The notes under the pieces were generated by a model. It had not been told where the DNA came from. It saw only the letters and a program-made list of their open reading frames with translations, and did not search any database. From Hymenobacter setariae (lineage in GTDB: Bacteria; Bacteroidota; Bacteroidia; Cytophagales; Hymenobacteraceae), in NCBI RefSeq assembly GCF_007713685.1, contig NZ_VMRJ01000003.1:62001-126000 (forward strand): 64,000 nucleotides of DNA. Direction: 5' to 3'. Below, piece after piece: positions 44,878-53,744 of this stretch. The translations under genes and the position numbers were made by a program. Position 1 is the stretch's first letter; the number at the start of each line of letters is the position of its first letter.

Positions 44878-46890
44878 CTAAGAGGGCCAATTATTTTTTA
44901 AATCCTGCGCTAAATAGTGCGCCAGTGCCATAATAGTGAGCATGGGGTTGGCACCGCTACAGGCCGGAAAAGCCGAGCCGTCGGCCACGAAAAGGCCACG
45001 TACCTCTACCGTTTCGCCATTGGGGCGCAGTGGGTGGGTGGCGGCTTGGCCACCTAGGCGGCAAGTGCTCATCTGGTGGGCGCTGTAGAGGCCAAACTGG
45101 TTGGGCCGCCACCCAAGCTGCGGCAGTTGGGCAAGCACCTCGGGGTTGTGGGGCACGCCAGCGGTGGCGCGTAGTGTGGGCAGGGTACTGTGGGGCAAGT
45201 GCACGGTGTGGGCCCCAGCCGCCACGTGGATGTCGGCGGCCGCCTGCACGCCCACCAGCATATTGGCGCGGTCGAAGTCCGACAGGGTGTAGTCTACCAG
45301 CGGGGCGCCGTGCTTATCGATGCGCACGCGGCCCCCATCGCGGTCGCGGGTGAGCACGATAAACGAGCCTAGGTGGTCGGCGCCTTGCAGCAGCTGGCGG
45401 TGGGCCTGGCCGCCGCGCCACGGCAGCACCATGGCCAGCAGGCCGGGGTGCGTGGGCGGGGTTTCGAGCTTTACGCCAAAGTTGGTGCCGTGCAGCCGGG
45501 TGTAGGTATCGTTGACAATGCTCATGCTGGGGCCGTGCCACGAGTGCATGGCGTGCGGGTAGTGTGCGGCCACTACCACCGTGGGGTGCAAGTGCAGGTG
45601 CTGCCCTAGGTGCGGGTGGCGCAGGCCGCTGCGCAGTAACAAGGTGGGCGTGTGCACGGCGCCCCCGGCCACTACTACTACCCGCGCCCGCACCACCACA
45701 CGCACCGGCTGGCCTGTGGCCGTAGTATGCACGGCTTCGGCGCCAGTGGCCCGGCCGGCGGCCGTGGTTACGCGCACGGCCTGCGTGCTGGGCAAGAGGC
45801 GCGCGCCGTGCGCCACGGCCGTGCGCAGGTAGGTATTTAGGGTGCCTTGTTTGGTGCCCTGCGCGTCGCCCAAGGAGGAGTACCCTAGGTTCTGAAAATG
45901 GGCGTCGGAATCGGTAAGGCCCTTCTCGTTGCGCGGAATGAGATGCGTGGCTTGCCCAAGCTGGGCCGAGCCGTCGCGCAGTGCCTGGTTCTGGCCGTTG
46001 TGGCGCGGGTAGTCAGTATTGACGCTCAAGGCTTGGCTCACCGCATCGAGGCTGGCCTGAAAAGCGGGCGACAAGAAGTGTGGGGCGGCGTGCTCGCGGG
46101 CCCATTCCTCCAAGATGTAATCGGGCGTGCGAAAAGCCCCGGCCCAGTTGACAGTGGTGCCGCCCCCTAGGCACGCGCCCGCTAGTAGGCTGATGCCGCC
46201 ATCTTGGGTGCTGAGAGCGCCGCGCGCTTCGTAAAGCTGGCTCAGCATGTCGGCTTCGCGCTGCGTAAAGTCGGCTGCGTCGAAGTAAGGGCCTTTTTCC
46301 AGTACGAGTACGTCGTGGCCGGCTTGGGCCAGCTCGCCTGCCATCACGCCGCCGCCCGCCCCCGAGCCAATGACGAGCACTTCGCAGTCGTAGGTGGTAT
46401 CGGCGAGCGGCGCCAGCGTTGGGAGGGGCCGAGCCGGGGATACCGGTGGGCCGCTGCTGCCCAGCGGTAGCCCCGGGCCAGGATAGCCCAGCGCCGCCCA
46501 GGCTGGGTGGGGGCGGCCATCGGCTGGGCTGCTGCCGTAGTACAAGAACATGCAGAGCTTGCGCAGGGCCTGAAACCCCTTGCGCAGCGCGGGCAACCGC
46601 GAGCGGGCCCAGCTCAGCAGCACCTGCTCGCGTTGCGCCGGCGCCAGTTGCCCAAACGGCCGCAGCGGCCCTAGCCAACTCAAACCCAACAGGGGCTTAT
46701 CGAGTAGGTCGAGCAGCTTACCAAACTCTGCTTGCGTACCTAGGGGCTGCGCCTGAATGGCCTGCGTAGCCTGCTCAAAGTCAAGCAGCACCGAACCAGC
46801 TGGCAGCGCTAGTGGCCCCGCGCTGGCCGGGATAAACGTGTCGGCAACGGCACTGAGTGTGGCTTGGCGAGCGGGCGTGAGCGTGAACAT
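44878..46890 (-). CDS. GMC oxidoreductase with N-terminal gluconate-dehydrogenase-subunit-3-like domain
   Basis: 670 residues. The first ~150 residues (FTLTPARQATLSAVADTFIP ... LRKLCMFLYYGSS) resemble gluconate 2-dehydrogenase subunit 3. The FAD domain starts at about 170 with CEVLVIGSGAGGGVMAGELA, then CLGGGTTVNWAGAFRTP and GGAVHTPTLLLRSGL. The C-terminus has TCRLGG and VADGSAFPACSGANPMLTI. This layout is shared with long-chain alcohol oxidases (FAO) and similar GMC enzymes. It oxidises an alcohol or sugar; the electron acceptor is unknown. A small hairpin (CTTTTGGG/CCCAAAAG, 46891-46898 and 46912-46919) sits directly before the start codon. Confidence 0.88.
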   Translation of the reverse strand: MFTLTPARQATLSAVADTFIPASAGPLALPAGSVLLDFEQATQAIQAQPLGTQAEFGKLLDLLDKPLLGLSWLGPLRPFGQLAPAQREQVLLSWARSRLPALRKGFQALRKLCMFLYYGSSPADGRPHPAWAALGYPGPGLPLGSSGPPVSPARPLPTLAPLADTTYDCEVLVIGSGAGGGVMAGELAQAGHDVLVLEKGPYFDAADFTQREADMLSQLYEARGALSTQDGGISLLAGACLGGGTTVNWAGAFRTPDYILEEWAREHAAPHFLSPAFQASLDAVSQALSVNTDYPRHNGQNQALRDGSAQLGQATHLIPRNEKGLTDSDAHFQNLGYSSLGDAQGTKQGTLNTYLRTAVAHGARLLPSTQAVRVTTAAGRATGAEAVHTTATGQPVRVVVRARVVVVAGGAVHTPTLLLRSGLRHPHLGQHLHLHPTVVVAAHYPHAMHSWHGPSMSIVNDTYTRLHGTNFGVKLETPPTHPGLLAMVLPWRGGQAHRQLLQGADHLGSFIVLTRDRDGGRVRIDKHGAPLVDYTLSDFDRANMLVGVQAAADIHVAAGAHTVHLPHSTLPTLRATAGVPHNPEVLAQLPQLGWRPNQFGLYSAHQMSTCRLGGQAATHPLRPNGETVEVRGLFVADGSAFPACSGANPMLTIMALAHYLAQDLKNNWPS

Positions 46891-46972
46891 CTTTTGGGTG
46901 CTACTAAACAGCCCAAAAGGTACGGCGTAGTGCCCAAAGTAGTAGGCGTGCCGAATAGTTTAGGTAGGCTTC

Positions 46973-47785
46973 TTAGGTGGCCGTGGCGGCCAGGCCGCCG
47001 GGGTGCAGCCATTCGCCCAAGCGGCTCTTGACTTCTACTGGCGTCAGGTTGCGGTAAATTTCACCTTGGCGCACGAGGCTTACCTGGCCGGTTTCTTCGC
47101 TCACTACCAGCACAATGGCGTCGGTGGCTTCGGTGAGGCCCAGGGCCGCCCGGTGGCGCAGCCCTAGGGCTGCGGGCACCTCGGGGTTTTGGCTCACGGG
47201 CAAGATGCAGCGCGCCGCCCGCAGCCGGCCCTGCGCAATAATGACGGCGCCATCGTGCAAAGGGCTAGTTTTCTGAAAAATAGCCAGTAGCAAGCGCTTG
47301 CTCACCTCCGCGTCTAGCAGGTCGCCCGATTCGGCGTAGGCGCTCAAGTCGGAAGCGCGGGCAAAACAGATGAGCGCGCCGGTTTCTTGAGTAGCCAGGG
47401 TTTTGGCGGCTTCCACGAAGGGCACCAGGGGCAGGCGGGTGTCGGAGTTGGTTTCGCGGCGCCACCAGCCTAGGGGGCCACCGCCCTCCAGCGCCACCTT
47501 GCCCACATTCACCAAAAACCGTCGAATTTCTTGCTGGAACAGGATGACGCTGGCCAGCACGCCCACATCCATCACCTCACCCAGAATGGATGACAGCAAC
47601 CCTAGCCCCAGCACATTCACTAGCAAGTACACGAGGTACACGCTGAGGCCCCCGAGCGCTACATTGAGCGCCACCGAGCCGCGCAGCAGCTTATAGAGCT
47701 GGTAAAGCAGCACCGTAACCAGCAGCACATCAGCTATATCGACGAGCCCAACATGCAGAAAGCGAAAGGGATAAGGGAGGTCCAT
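46973..47785 (-). CDS. cdaA: diadenylate cyclase (membrane-bound, CdaA type)
   Basis: 270 residues from ATG 47785 (upstream frame to 47857 lies in a hairpin and is rejected). Makes c-di-AMP from two ATP. Three N-terminal TM helices (about 12-85) precede the DisA_N/DAC domain, which holds SPLHDGAVII (DGA motif) and GLRHRAALGLTE (RHR motif). VVSEETGQVSLVRQGEI closes the domain. Length and topology match CdaA. The gene follows folP with a hairpin between. c-di-AMP controls potassium and osmotic balance in other bacteria. Confidence 0.94.
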   Translation of the reverse strand: MDLPYPFRFLHVGLVDIADVLLVTVLLYQLYKLLRGSVALNVALGGLSVYLVYLLVNVLGLGLLSSILGEVMDVGVLASVILFQQEIRRFLVNVGKVALEGGGPLGWWRRETNSDTRLPLVPFVEAAKTLATQETGALICFARASDLSAYAESGDLLDAEVSKRLLLAIFQKTSPLHDGAVIIAQGRLRAARCILPVSQNPEVPAALGLRHRAALGLTEATDAIVLVVSEETGQVSLVRQGEIYRNLTPVEVKSRLGEWLHPGGLAATAT

Positions 47786-47816
47786 GGATAGGTTGAGAAG
47801 TAAGGAGGCCAGTGGG

Positions 47817-47864
47817 TAAGCGTTTGGTATTGCCGAGGGCGCCCCAGGCAATACCAAACGCTTA
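47817..47864 (-). terminator. 18-bp perfect hairpin between folP and cdaA, containing the folP stop
   Basis: TAAGCGTTTGGTATTGCC (47817-47834) pairs perfectly with 47847-47864, 12-nt loop. The right arm includes the TAA stop of folP (47862-47864). The cdaA start is 32 bp further on. It may terminate part of the folP transcript or set the level of cdaA. No long T-run follows, so full termination is uncertain. Confidence 0.5.
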
Positions 47865-48740
47865 TCCTACCATCTCGTACAGCCGCACCACCTGCCGGGC
47901 TTCGGGCACATCGTGCACGCGCAGCAGGCGGGCGCCGCCGCGCAGCGCCCAGGCGTGCAAGGCAGTGGTGCCATTGAGGGCAGTGTCGGGGCTTAGGTTC
48001 AAAAATTTGTGCACCATGGCCTTGCGCGATAGGCCCACTAGCAGGCCGTGCCCTAGGGGCGCCAGCTCGGGCAAGCGGCGCAAAAGCTCGAAGTTTTGGG
48101 GTGCGTTTTTGGCAAAGCCAAAGCCAGGGTCGAGCAGCACATCGGGATGCGGCTGGCCGCCGTTGGCCTGGCGCAGGCGCGCGAGCTGGTCTCTGAAAAA
48201 GCGCAGGATGGTCAGCACCAAGTCCTCGTCGTAGTGCGTGAGGGTACGCATAGTTTGAGGATTGCCGCGCAGGTGCATGAGGCAATAAGGCACTCGTAGG
48301 CGCGCCACGGTGGCCAGCATATCGGCATCGAGGGTGCCCCCGCCGATGTCATTTACTAGGTCGGCGCCAGCGGCCACGGCCTCGGCAGCCACGGCAGCTC
48401 GGAAGGTATCGACGGAGATAAACGCGACTGGAAACTCGCGGCGCAGCACCTCGATGGCGGGCAGCAGGCGCCGCAGCTCCTCGGCGGGCGCGATGTCTTC
48501 GGCGCCGGGGCGCGAGCTGTAGCCGCCCACGTCGAGGGCTGCCGCGCCAGCGGTTAGCATGGCTTCGGCGCGGTGCAGCAGCGCGGTTTCGTCGGTGGGG
48601 CTGAGGCGCGAGCCGGGGTAAAACGAATCGGGCGTGAGGTTGAGAATGCCCATTATCTGCGGCTGGCGCAGGTCGAGCAGGCGGCCGTGGGGGCTGCGCA
48701 GGGTGTGGGTGAAGCTAGGAAACAGGGTGGGGTTGGGCAT
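47862..48740 (-). CDS. folP: dihydropteroate synthase
   Basis: 292 residues from ATG 48740. Condenses p-aminobenzoate with hydroxymethyldihydropterin diphosphate in folate synthesis; target of sulfonamides. Motifs: IMGILNLTPDSFYPGSR near the N-terminus, DVGGYSSRPGA, SVDTFRAAVA, NDIGGG, LLDPGFGFAK, LVGLSRKAMV and RVHDV near the C-terminus. Length is normal. cdaA follows on the same strand; DUF1599 and BT_3928 genes are divergent on the other side. Confidence 0.95.
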   Translation of the reverse strand: MPNPTLFPSFTHTLRSPHGRLLDLRQPQIMGILNLTPDSFYPGSRLSPTDETALLHRAEAMLTAGAAALDVGGYSSRPGAEDIAPAEELRRLLPAIEVLRREFPVAFISVDTFRAAVAAEAVAAGADLVNDIGGGTLDADMLATVARLRVPYCLMHLRGNPQTMRTLTHYDEDLVLTILRFFRDQLARLRQANGGQPHPDVLLDPGFGFAKNAPQNFELLRRLPELAPLGHGLLVGLSRKAMVHKFLNLSPDTALNGTTALHAWALRGGARLLRVHDVPEARQVVRLYEMVG

Positions 48741-48924
48741 GGGCGGCGGTACACGGCAGGCCAAATATCCGATTTTGGGGCCGAACTTGCCGGAGCTTTC
48801 TTTAAGAGTACTCGCTTCGCGCCGGATGGTTTTACGCCTATCAAGGGCGCGAAAGCACTCGCGGAAGGCCGCCGGAGCCTACTCGGCACGCCTTTTCTGC
48901 TTCACTACGTCATTTTTCACGCTC

Positions 48925-49467
48925 TTGACCACCGCTGCCCACTACGACCTTATCCTGGCCCGCTGCCGCGAGCTATTCCTGGCCAAAACCCACGACTACG
49001 GCACGGCGTGGCGCATCTTGCGCCTGCCCTCGGTCACGGACCAGATTTTTATCAAGGCCAACCGCATTCGCACGATTCAGGAAGTGGGCCAGCAACTGAT
49101 AGCCGACGACGTGGACGGCGAATTTGTGGCCATCATCAATTACTGCCTCATTGCCCTCATGCAGCTGCGCCTGCCCGCCGATGCGCCGCTCGACTTGCCC
49201 GCCGACCAAGTGGCCGCCAGCTACGATGAGGAAAACGCCCGCAACCGCGACCTGCTACTGGCCAAAAACCACGACTACGGCGAAGCCTGGCGCCAGATGC
49301 GGGTATCGAGCATCACCGACCTTATCCTGATGAAGCTGCACCGCATCAAGCAGCTCGAAGACCTAGGTGGGGCGGCCCGCGTGAGCGAAGGCGTGGAAGG
49401 CGGCTACCGCGACATGCTGAACTACGCCGTGTTTGCGCTCATTTTGCGTGGGAAGACGGGCAGCTGA
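48925..49467 (+). CDS. DUF1599 protein with internal duplication
   Basis: 180 residues from TTG 48925. No ATG precedes the conserved part in a sensible position, so the start is uncertain. The sequence is a tandem repeat: LFLAKTHDYGTAWRILRLPS with TDQIFIKANRIRTIQE, and LLLAKNHDYGEAWRQMRVSS with TDLILMKLHRIKQLED about 80 residues later. This is the DUF1599 family, by memory grouped with nucleotide-modification-associated domains. The biochemical role is unknown. It is divergent from folP and upstream of the BT_3928 gene. Confidence 0.85.
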   Translation: MTTAAHYDLILARCRELFLAKTHDYGTAWRILRLPSVTDQIFIKANRIRTIQEVGQQLIADDVDGEFVAIINYCLIALMQLRLPADAPLDLPADQVAASYDEENARNRDLLLAKNHDYGEAWRQMRVSSITDLILMKLHRIKQLEDLGGAARVSEGVEGGYRDMLNYAVFALILRGKTGS

Positions 49468-49621
49468 AAGAAGCAACCCTAGGGCTGTTAGGGTGAGGCA
49501 AAACAAAGAAGCAACCTTTCCTTTGCGTTGGCTCTTTTGACGTAAGCTAACGGCTGGGCTAAGTTGCTTCCTCGCTCTTCCGCCGCGCACACTTGTTCTT
49601 TACTTACTTTCTACTTACCCC

Positions 49622-50737
49622 ATGCGCCTCTTCACCCGCATTTGCTGGGCGCTGCTTGGCATCGTCTTCATCTTCTCCGGCTTAGTCAAGCTCAACGACC
49701 CCGTAGGCACGGCCATCAAGCTGGAAGAGTACTTCGAGGTTTTTGCCGTCGACCTACCGAGCCTAGGTGGGATTTTTGAGTGGTTTAAAAACCAAAGCCG
49801 CTTTCTGAGCATTGCGCTTAGCTCGCTCGAGGTCATTTTGGGGGTGGCGCTGCTGCTGCGCTGGTACCTGCGCCGCACGCTTTACATTTTGCTGGCGCTG
49901 CTGGTGTTTTTTGGCTTCCTAACTTTCTATTCGGCGGCCTTCAACAAGGTGACGGACTGCGGCTGCTTTGGCGATTTCATCAAGCTCACTCCCTGGACTT
50001 CGTTTGTCAAGGACCTGCTGCTGCTGGTGTTGTGGGTTATTGTATTTGCGGGGCAGCGCTTCTTGCGCCACCGCTTTGTGCAAGGCACCGCAGGGCTCAT
50101 GACCATGACCTTTGCCAGTGCCCTCGCCATTGGCATTGGGGTGCGGGCTTTGGGGCACCTGCCGTACTTCGATTTTCTGCCCTACAAAGTGGGTAATAAC
50201 ATCGGCCAGTTGATGAAGCCCGCCGCGCCCGCTCGCTACCGCTACACCTTCACGAAGGGAGACGAAACCAAGGAGTTTGATGAGTTTCCGACTGATTCGA
50301 CCTGGAAGTACAAGTCTATGACCGTGCTCAACCCCGAGGAGTCGCGCCCGGTCATCACGGACTTGCGCCTGACCGACCCCGAGGGCAACGACGCTACCCA
50401 GCAGCTGCTGACCGGTAACAAGCTGGTACTGGTGGTGCAAAACACCAACAAGACCGACCGCGAGCGATTCGAGCAGTTCAATGCCCTGTTTGCGGCCGCG
50501 GCCAAGTCGCGCAAAAACATTGGGGTGATGACCATTACCAGCACCGGTGCGGGCAAGTTCGACGCCTTCCGCCACGACATCAACTTGGCTACGCCCTACT
50601 ACTTCGCCGATGCCACGGTGCTCAAAACCATGATTCGGGCCAATCCTGGCCTCATCGTGCTGCACAATGGCACCGTGATGGCCAAGTACCATTACCACGA
50701 TATTCCGGCGCTTTATCAAATCGAGAAGGCGCTCTAA
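49622..50737 (+). CDS. BT_3928 family protein (DoxX-like membrane domain plus periplasmic domain)
   Basis: 371 residues. Four to five N-terminal TM helices in a DoxX/MauE-like arrangement (ALLGIVFIFSGLVKLNDPVG; DCGCFGDFIKL with two Cys at the membrane edge; HRFVQG). From about residue 180 there is a soluble domain with a thioredoxin-like look (LVLVVQNTNKTDRERFEQF ... LIVLHNGTVMAKYHYHD) but no CxxC there. MauE relatives support disulfide or redox maturation; that role is an inference here. Recalled as common next to folP/DUF1599 genes in Bacteroidetes. Confidence 0.85.
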   Translation: MRLFTRICWALLGIVFIFSGLVKLNDPVGTAIKLEEYFEVFAVDLPSLGGIFEWFKNQSRFLSIALSSLEVILGVALLLRWYLRRTLYILLALLVFFGFLTFYSAAFNKVTDCGCFGDFIKLTPWTSFVKDLLLLVLWVIVFAGQRFLRHRFVQGTAGLMTMTFASALAIGIGVRALGHLPYFDFLPYKVGNNIGQLMKPAAPARYRYTFTKGDETKEFDEFPTDSTWKYKSMTVLNPEESRPVITDLRLTDPEGNDATQQLLTGNKLVLVVQNTNKTDRERFEQFNALFAAAAKSRKNIGVMTITSTGAGKFDAFRHDINLATPYYFADATVLKTMIRANPGLIVLHNGTVMAKYHYHDIPALYQIEKAL

Positions 50738-50748
50738 GCTTCCTTAGG

Positions 50749-50790
50749 GTGGCCTGGGGTGACACGGCGAGCCTAGGCGCCCCAGGCCAC
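50749..50790. terminator. inverted repeat between convergent genes
   Basis: GTGGCCTGGGG (50749-50759) and CCCCAGGCCAC (50780-50790), perfect 11-bp stem, 20-nt loop. The right arm lies within the last codons of the minus-strand kinase. No T-run follows, so termination is only possible, not shown. Confidence 0.4.
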
Positions 50791-52971
50791 GTGCGTAGGC
50801 TCGCCGCGCAATGCGTCGTCCTCGGCAGGCTCCTCCTGCGGGGCTGCTGCGGGCAGGGTCACCACAAACTCGGTGAATTCGCCCTCGCGCGTTTCTACGG
50901 TCAGCGTGCCGCCGTAGCCCTTCGTGATGATGTCGTAGCTAAACCACAGCCCCAGGCCAGTGCCTTCGCCGGCGGGCTTGGTAGTGAAGAAGGGGTTGTA
51001 GATTTTTTCGACTACGGCGGCCGGAATGCCCGTGCCATTGTCGCGCACACGCAGTTCTAGGTGCTCGCCGCGGCGGCGGGTGCTCACGCGCACCTCGGGT
51101 GCGTAGCCGGACCCTAGGTGCGCCGCCTGCTGCTGCACGGCATAAAAGGCATTGGCAAACAAATTGAGCAGTACGCGGCCCAGCTCTTGTGGCACCACGT
51201 GCAGCAGCCCTAGGTTGGGGGCGAGGTCGAGGGTGCGCGTCACCTGCAGGTTGCGGTGCTTGGTTTGCAAGGCGTGGTAGGCTAGGCGCAGAAAATCGGG
51301 CACCATAGCATTCAGGTCTACAGCTTGGCGCTGGCCAGCGTCGGCGCGGGCGTGCTCCAGCATGCCCTTCACGATGTCGCCCGCCCGGGCGCCGTGCTGA
51401 TGAATCTTGCGCAGGTTCTGAGCTAGGTCATTCAGTAGGCTAGCTTCTAGGGCGGGGTCGCGTGCGGGCTGCTGGATTTCTTCTTGCAGCTCGGCCACCA
51501 GCTCGGCGCTCACCTCCGAGAAATTATTGACGAAGTTGAGTGGGTTTTGAATCTCGTGAGCCACGCCGGCCGTGAGGGCGGCCAGGGCCACCATCTTCTC
51601 GCTTTGCACCAATTGGCTCTGGGTGGCTTTCAGCGCTAGCAAGGTGGTGTTGAGGTCGTCGCGCTGCTGCGCAATATGCTCGTTTTTAAGGTTTAAATCG
51701 CGGTTGGTGCGCTGCTTGAGGTAGATGTTGCGCCCCAGCAAGCCTAGCACCAGTACTGTGCCCAGCAGCCCCGCCAACAGGCCGACCAACTGCTGCCGTT
51801 GCAGCTGCCGCGCTTGCGTGAGCAGCGTTATCTGGCTCTGTTTTTTGTCTAGCTCGTAGCCATAGCGTAGGGCACTGGTGCGCCGCTGCGTTTCCTCACC
51901 CGAGAGCGAGTCGCGGTAGCCGATGCTCAGCTGCTGGTAGCGGTAGGCTTGCTTGAACGAGTCGAGTTGGGCGTAGGCCTGGGCTAGTATAGTGCTGGCA
52001 TTGTAGAGGTTTTCGTTGCTGCGCGTGCGTTTGCTTAGCTCAAAGCTGTGCTGCGCTAAATAAATGGCGCTGTCCAACTGCTGCGAATTGACATACACGT
52101 GAGCCAGAGCAAGCTCGGCGCCCGGCAGATTGTAAGCATCCTGGTGGGCTGCTGCTAGGGTGCGGGCTACTAGGCCGTGTTGCAGTGCCTGTGAGTAGGC
52201 CTGCTGCTTAGCGTAGAGTTCAGAAATATTTATTTCATCAATCGTCGCACTTTCAGTATCACCTAATTTGCGGTTTAGCTTGGCCGAGCGCTGGAAGAAA
52301 GTCAGTGCCTGTGGCCACCTCTTTAACGACTTGTAACTGTTGCCCAGTAGATTGAGTACTGAGGCTATCGCATATTCATCGTGTATTGCCTGTGCATTGC
52401 CGAGGGCTGCCCGCAGCACTGGCAGTGCATCCGTGTAGTTATTGAGCTGCACATAGATGCTGCCTAATATTATCTGCAACTGCGTTTTCGTGGTGTGGTC
52501 GGGCGTTTGCTCGGCATAGGTTAGCCCTTGTAAGGCCGCACGCATGGCCGCTGTGTAGACGCCCTGCACCATCTCGATGGCACTCAGCTGTAAGTACGTT
52601 TTAGCCAAACCGGTTTTATCGGCGCTACGCGTAAATAACGTTTTGGCCTGCTGCGTGTAGCGCCGGGCCAGCGCATAGTTAGTTTGCCGCCGCGCGGCCG
52701 TAGCCAAGCTAATTAAGATGTTTCCTTCGTCAGTCACGGCATGCAATTGCCGACTTAGGGCCAATGCCTCGTGCAGCAGCCCAACTGCTTGGGGCAAGTT
52801 AGTAGCTATCAGCTCGCGAGCCAGCATGCGCAGGCGCCTCACCCGCGTGGTATCGGGCTGGGCGGCCGCACGGAGCAGCGCCCGCAAGCTGTCGACCGGG
52901 CGCGTTTGGGCGCTCAGCGGCGGGCTCCACAGCAGTCCCCCTACCAGCAAGAATACAAGCCAGCGCACCAT
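50773..52971 (-). CDS. TPR sensor histidine kinase
   Basis: 732 residues. A signal peptide (WLVFLLVGGLLWSPPLSAQ), then a periplasmic array of about seven tetratricopeptide repeats (about 40-370; units such as ALPVLRAALGNAQAIHDEYA). One TM helix lies at about 393-413, followed by a coiled coil. The kinase core has AHEIQNPLNFVNNFSEV (phospho-His), N box LLNLFANAFYAV, G1 RDNGTGIP, and GTGLGLWFSYDI. It is a common Bacteroidetes design. The N-box/HisKA variant resembles the group that works with an adenylate cyclase or orphan regulators. No response regulator is adjacent. Confidence 0.92.
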   Translation of the reverse strand: MVRWLVFLLVGGLLWSPPLSAQTRPVDSLRALLRAAAQPDTTRVRRLRMLARELIATNLPQAVGLLHEALALSRQLHAVTDEGNILISLATAARRQTNYALARRYTQQAKTLFTRSADKTGLAKTYLQLSAIEMVQGVYTAAMRAALQGLTYAEQTPDHTTKTQLQIILGSIYVQLNNYTDALPVLRAALGNAQAIHDEYAIASVLNLLGNSYKSLKRWPQALTFFQRSAKLNRKLGDTESATIDEINISELYAKQQAYSQALQHGLVARTLAAAHQDAYNLPGAELALAHVYVNSQQLDSAIYLAQHSFELSKRTRSNENLYNASTILAQAYAQLDSFKQAYRYQQLSIGYRDSLSGEETQRRTSALRYGYELDKKQSQITLLTQARQLQRQQLVGLLAGLLGTVLVLGLLGRNIYLKQRTNRDLNLKNEHIAQQRDDLNTTLLALKATQSQLVQSEKMVALAALTAGVAHEIQNPLNFVNNFSEVSAELVAELQEEIQQPARDPALEASLLNDLAQNLRKIHQHGARAGDIVKGMLEHARADAGQRQAVDLNAMVPDFLRLAYHALQTKHRNLQVTRTLDLAPNLGLLHVVPQELGRVLLNLFANAFYAVQQQAAHLGSGYAPEVRVSTRRRGEHLELRVRDNGTGIPAAVVEKIYNPFFTTKPAGEGTGLGLWFSYDIITKGYGGTLTVETREGEFTEFVVTLPAAAPQEEPAEDDALRGEPTHVAWGA

Positions 52972-53041
52972 AGTAGTAGCAATACAAGATGAGACTGTCC
53001 GGGTAGGTAGAGTTTTAGGAACATCGACTAGCTAAAATACT

Positions 53042-53731
53042 TTAGCGGCGCGCCCGTAAGTACAAGCGGGTAAACCCCCAGCCGGCGAGTAAGCCGACCA
53101 ATAAGGTGAGGCCGAGCGATAACAGGCTAAATCCCGATGGAATAGCTGGAATCCCCGGCCCGCCTGAGCCATCAGTGTAGCGTGGGTAGGGTGGATTGAT
53201 GACTAAGCCAACGTTGTTGCCATCCTTAATAGCGGCAGCAGTCAGCGCTTCTGCAGCAAAAGAAGTGCTCGATGTGTCCTCCTTACTATCAGTCAAACTT
53301 AAGATAGTCTGTATACTGTCAGGAGAAGGTGGGGTGACCGTAGAGTGTGGAGGGTCAACTACTCTATAGCCCAGCTTATTAGTAAAGGTATCGGTGACAG
53401 ATGGCAGGTTAGGCTTTTTAACTTCCCAATAAATAACTGTACGATTTTTCCCAATTTTCTTTTTAGCTAGCAATACAAATCGCAACTGCATATCTGGGTC
53501 CTTCCACCCCTTGGGTATCATACCAACCTGGCAAGAAAAGGAGGAGTCAGCCTGCGAGTAGGGAGTCGGGGGTTTGGGTGGATTAAATGGCTTAGTGATA
53601 CCTAGGGCCCGGCGATACGCTCTGACGTGCCGTATGTATTGCTTTTTATTGCTAAAGCGCAGTTCAATGACTGCGGGCCGGATGAGTTTGGGGCCGTCCT
53701 GAGTAGCAGCGGAAGCAGTAAGTATGCTCAT
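53042..53731 (-). CDS. unrecognised protein with Pro-motif/TM/Arg C-terminal tail
   Basis: 229 residues. Not recognised. The N-terminal ~60 residues are basic (KKQYIRHVRAYRRALG), then a Pro-rich linker (PPKPPTPYSQ). The middle is beta-like, with WKDPDMQLRFVLLAKKKIG. The C-terminus has Pro192, Pro195 and Pro198 (GIPAIPSGF), a hydrophobic helix at about 201-221, and Arg222, 226, 228 and 229. This is the three-part shape of an exosortase- or IPTL-type sorting signal, but a plain tail anchor looks similar. No convincing N-terminal signal peptide. Lower GC than its neighbours, and next to an A/T-rich gap. Confidence 0.6.
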   Translation of the reverse strand: MSILTASAATQDGPKLIRPAVIELRFSNKKQYIRHVRAYRRALGITKPFNPPKPPTPYSQADSSFSCQVGMIPKGWKDPDMQLRFVLLAKKKIGKNRTVIYWEVKKPNLPSVTDTFTNKLGYRVVDPPHSTVTPPSPDSIQTILSLTDSKEDTSSTSFAAEALTAAAIKDGNNVGLVINPPYPRYTDGSGGPGIPAIPSGFSLLSLGLTLLVGLLAGWGFTRLYLRARR

Positions 53732-53744
53732 AGCTTCGAAAACT

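Noticed and set aside
46013..46678. 221-codon minus-strand frame
   Set aside because: Out-of-frame shadow of the GMC oxidoreductase, extremely Ala/Arg/Gly-rich.
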